Shown piece by piece: positions 63,778-64,000 of a stretch of 64,000 nucleotides of DNA. The stretch covers positions 3,929,001 to 3,993,000 of the forward strand of contig NC_008209.1 of the NCBI RefSeq assembly GCF_000014045.1. The letters are read 5' to 3'. The number at the start of each line of letters is the position of its first letter. Within the stretch, counting starts at the first letter, position 1. The position numbers and the translations under genes are program-made. The notes beneath the pieces were generated by a model. It saw only the letters and a list, made by a program, of their open reading frames with translations. It was not told the origin of the DNA and made no database searches. The stretch comes from Roseobacter denitrificans OCh 114. GTDB taxonomy: Bacteria > Pseudomonadota > Alphaproteobacteria > Rhodobacterales > Rhodobacteraceae.

Positions 63778-63983
63778 TTTAGGGTGTTGTTTTTATTTGC
63801 TCTTTTTTAACCGGCAATACTCCGCGCACCACAGCAGGCCCCTGATACCAGCCTTTCCAGCATGCCGTTTCACTATAGCGCGCCGTCTCAGCGGCGCAAA
63901 AGCCAAACAGGCGCGCATGGGTCATCCGCGCCGTGCCGTGCGACGAAACGACACTTGCTTAAACACCAAGCCGTATAAAGGCA

Positions 63984-64000
63984 TTAACAAGTGATTAACC
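63984..64000 (+). promoter_or_regulatory. CtrA-type binding site at the window edge
   Basis: TTAACAAGTGATTAACC contains TTAA-N7-TTAACC, the full-site consensus for the CtrA cell-cycle regulator. It likely serves a gene beginning beyond the right edge. Confidence 0.5.

Larger units (their letters stand above)
63679..64000. other. Upstream region of the glycerol operon
   Basis: 322 bp without a convincing gene. It contains AT-rich promoter sequence, a dyad at 63753-63777 and a CtrA-like site at the edge. A short plus-strand open frame (63797-63994) lacks a ribosome site and is rejected. A further gene, probably divergent, may begin beyond 64000. Confidence 0.55.

Noticed and set aside
63797..63994. 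Possible 65-residue gene upstream of the glycerol operon
   Set aside because: No ribosome site; overlaps the likely regulatory region and runs into the CtrA-like site.

Overview
This 64 kb window is a gene-dense, high-G+C chromosomal segment from an alphaproteobacterium, most likely a marine Rhodobacteraceae (Roseobacter group). The assignment rests on gene content and order: hisS running into a hisZ-like gene, xdhABC beside a BMP-type ABC importer, three TRAP uptake systems, a DUF2160-containing glycerol ABC system, a DUF403/404/transglutaminase trio, and FNR-like and CtrA-like sites. About 58 protein genes are called. I see no tRNA, rRNA, insertion sequence, prophage or CRISPR array. The species cannot be fixed from this sequence alone.

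Layout. 1-5.5 kb: hisS (with a hisZ start at the edge), slyX and dnaE. 5.7-15.1 kb: a purine catabolism and uptake block, xdhABC followed by a two-domain ATPase, two permeases and a BMP-family binding protein, closed by a terminator. 15.2-28.9 kb: housekeeping genes: universal stress proteins, gshA, rsmE/ubiA (start codons 12 bp apart), an OmpA-like protein, moaE-moaD-pgsA-uvrC, a pteridine reductase-like SDR, a Ca/Na antiporter and an S49 peptidase. uvrC carries a +1 frameshift. 28.9-34 kb: an ABC-2 exporter, a DMT transporter, a YigZ-family protein, a quinone oxidoreductase and a 2H phosphoesterase (DUF1045).

34-43.2 kb is the most striking accessory region: a 1070-residue corrinoid/iron-sulfur reductive dehalogenase fused to its own flavin/2Fe-2S reductase, then a GMC dehydrogenase diverging from a DctPQM TRAP transporter and an IclR regulator. 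43.2-47.6 kb: the transglutaminase, alpha-E and ATP-grasp trio (a conserved module without a defined product), a CIA30 protein and a small K+ channel. 47.7-56 kb: a TAXI TRAP system with its own UspA protein, divergent from a DAO-GcvT dehydrogenase and a class III aminotransferase. 56-57.6 kb: a BlaR1/BlaI-like pair with no beta-lactamase nearby. 57.7-63.7 kb: a glpVSTPQU-type glycerol ABC importer whose two ATPases have complementary degenerate motifs. The right edge has a palindrome upstream of glpV and a perfect TTAA-N7-TTAACC CtrA-type site.

How the genes work together. Much of the window pairs an importer with the enzymes that use its substrate: nucleoside or base uptake with xanthine dehydrogenase; TRAP uptake with GMC oxidation; TAXI TRAP uptake with N-methyl amine oxidation and transamination; and glycerol import, whose kinase and dehydrogenase genes probably lie to the right. 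Stem-loops sit next to every binding-protein gene, consistent with binding proteins being made in excess over membrane components. No regulator specific to the dehalogenase is visible.
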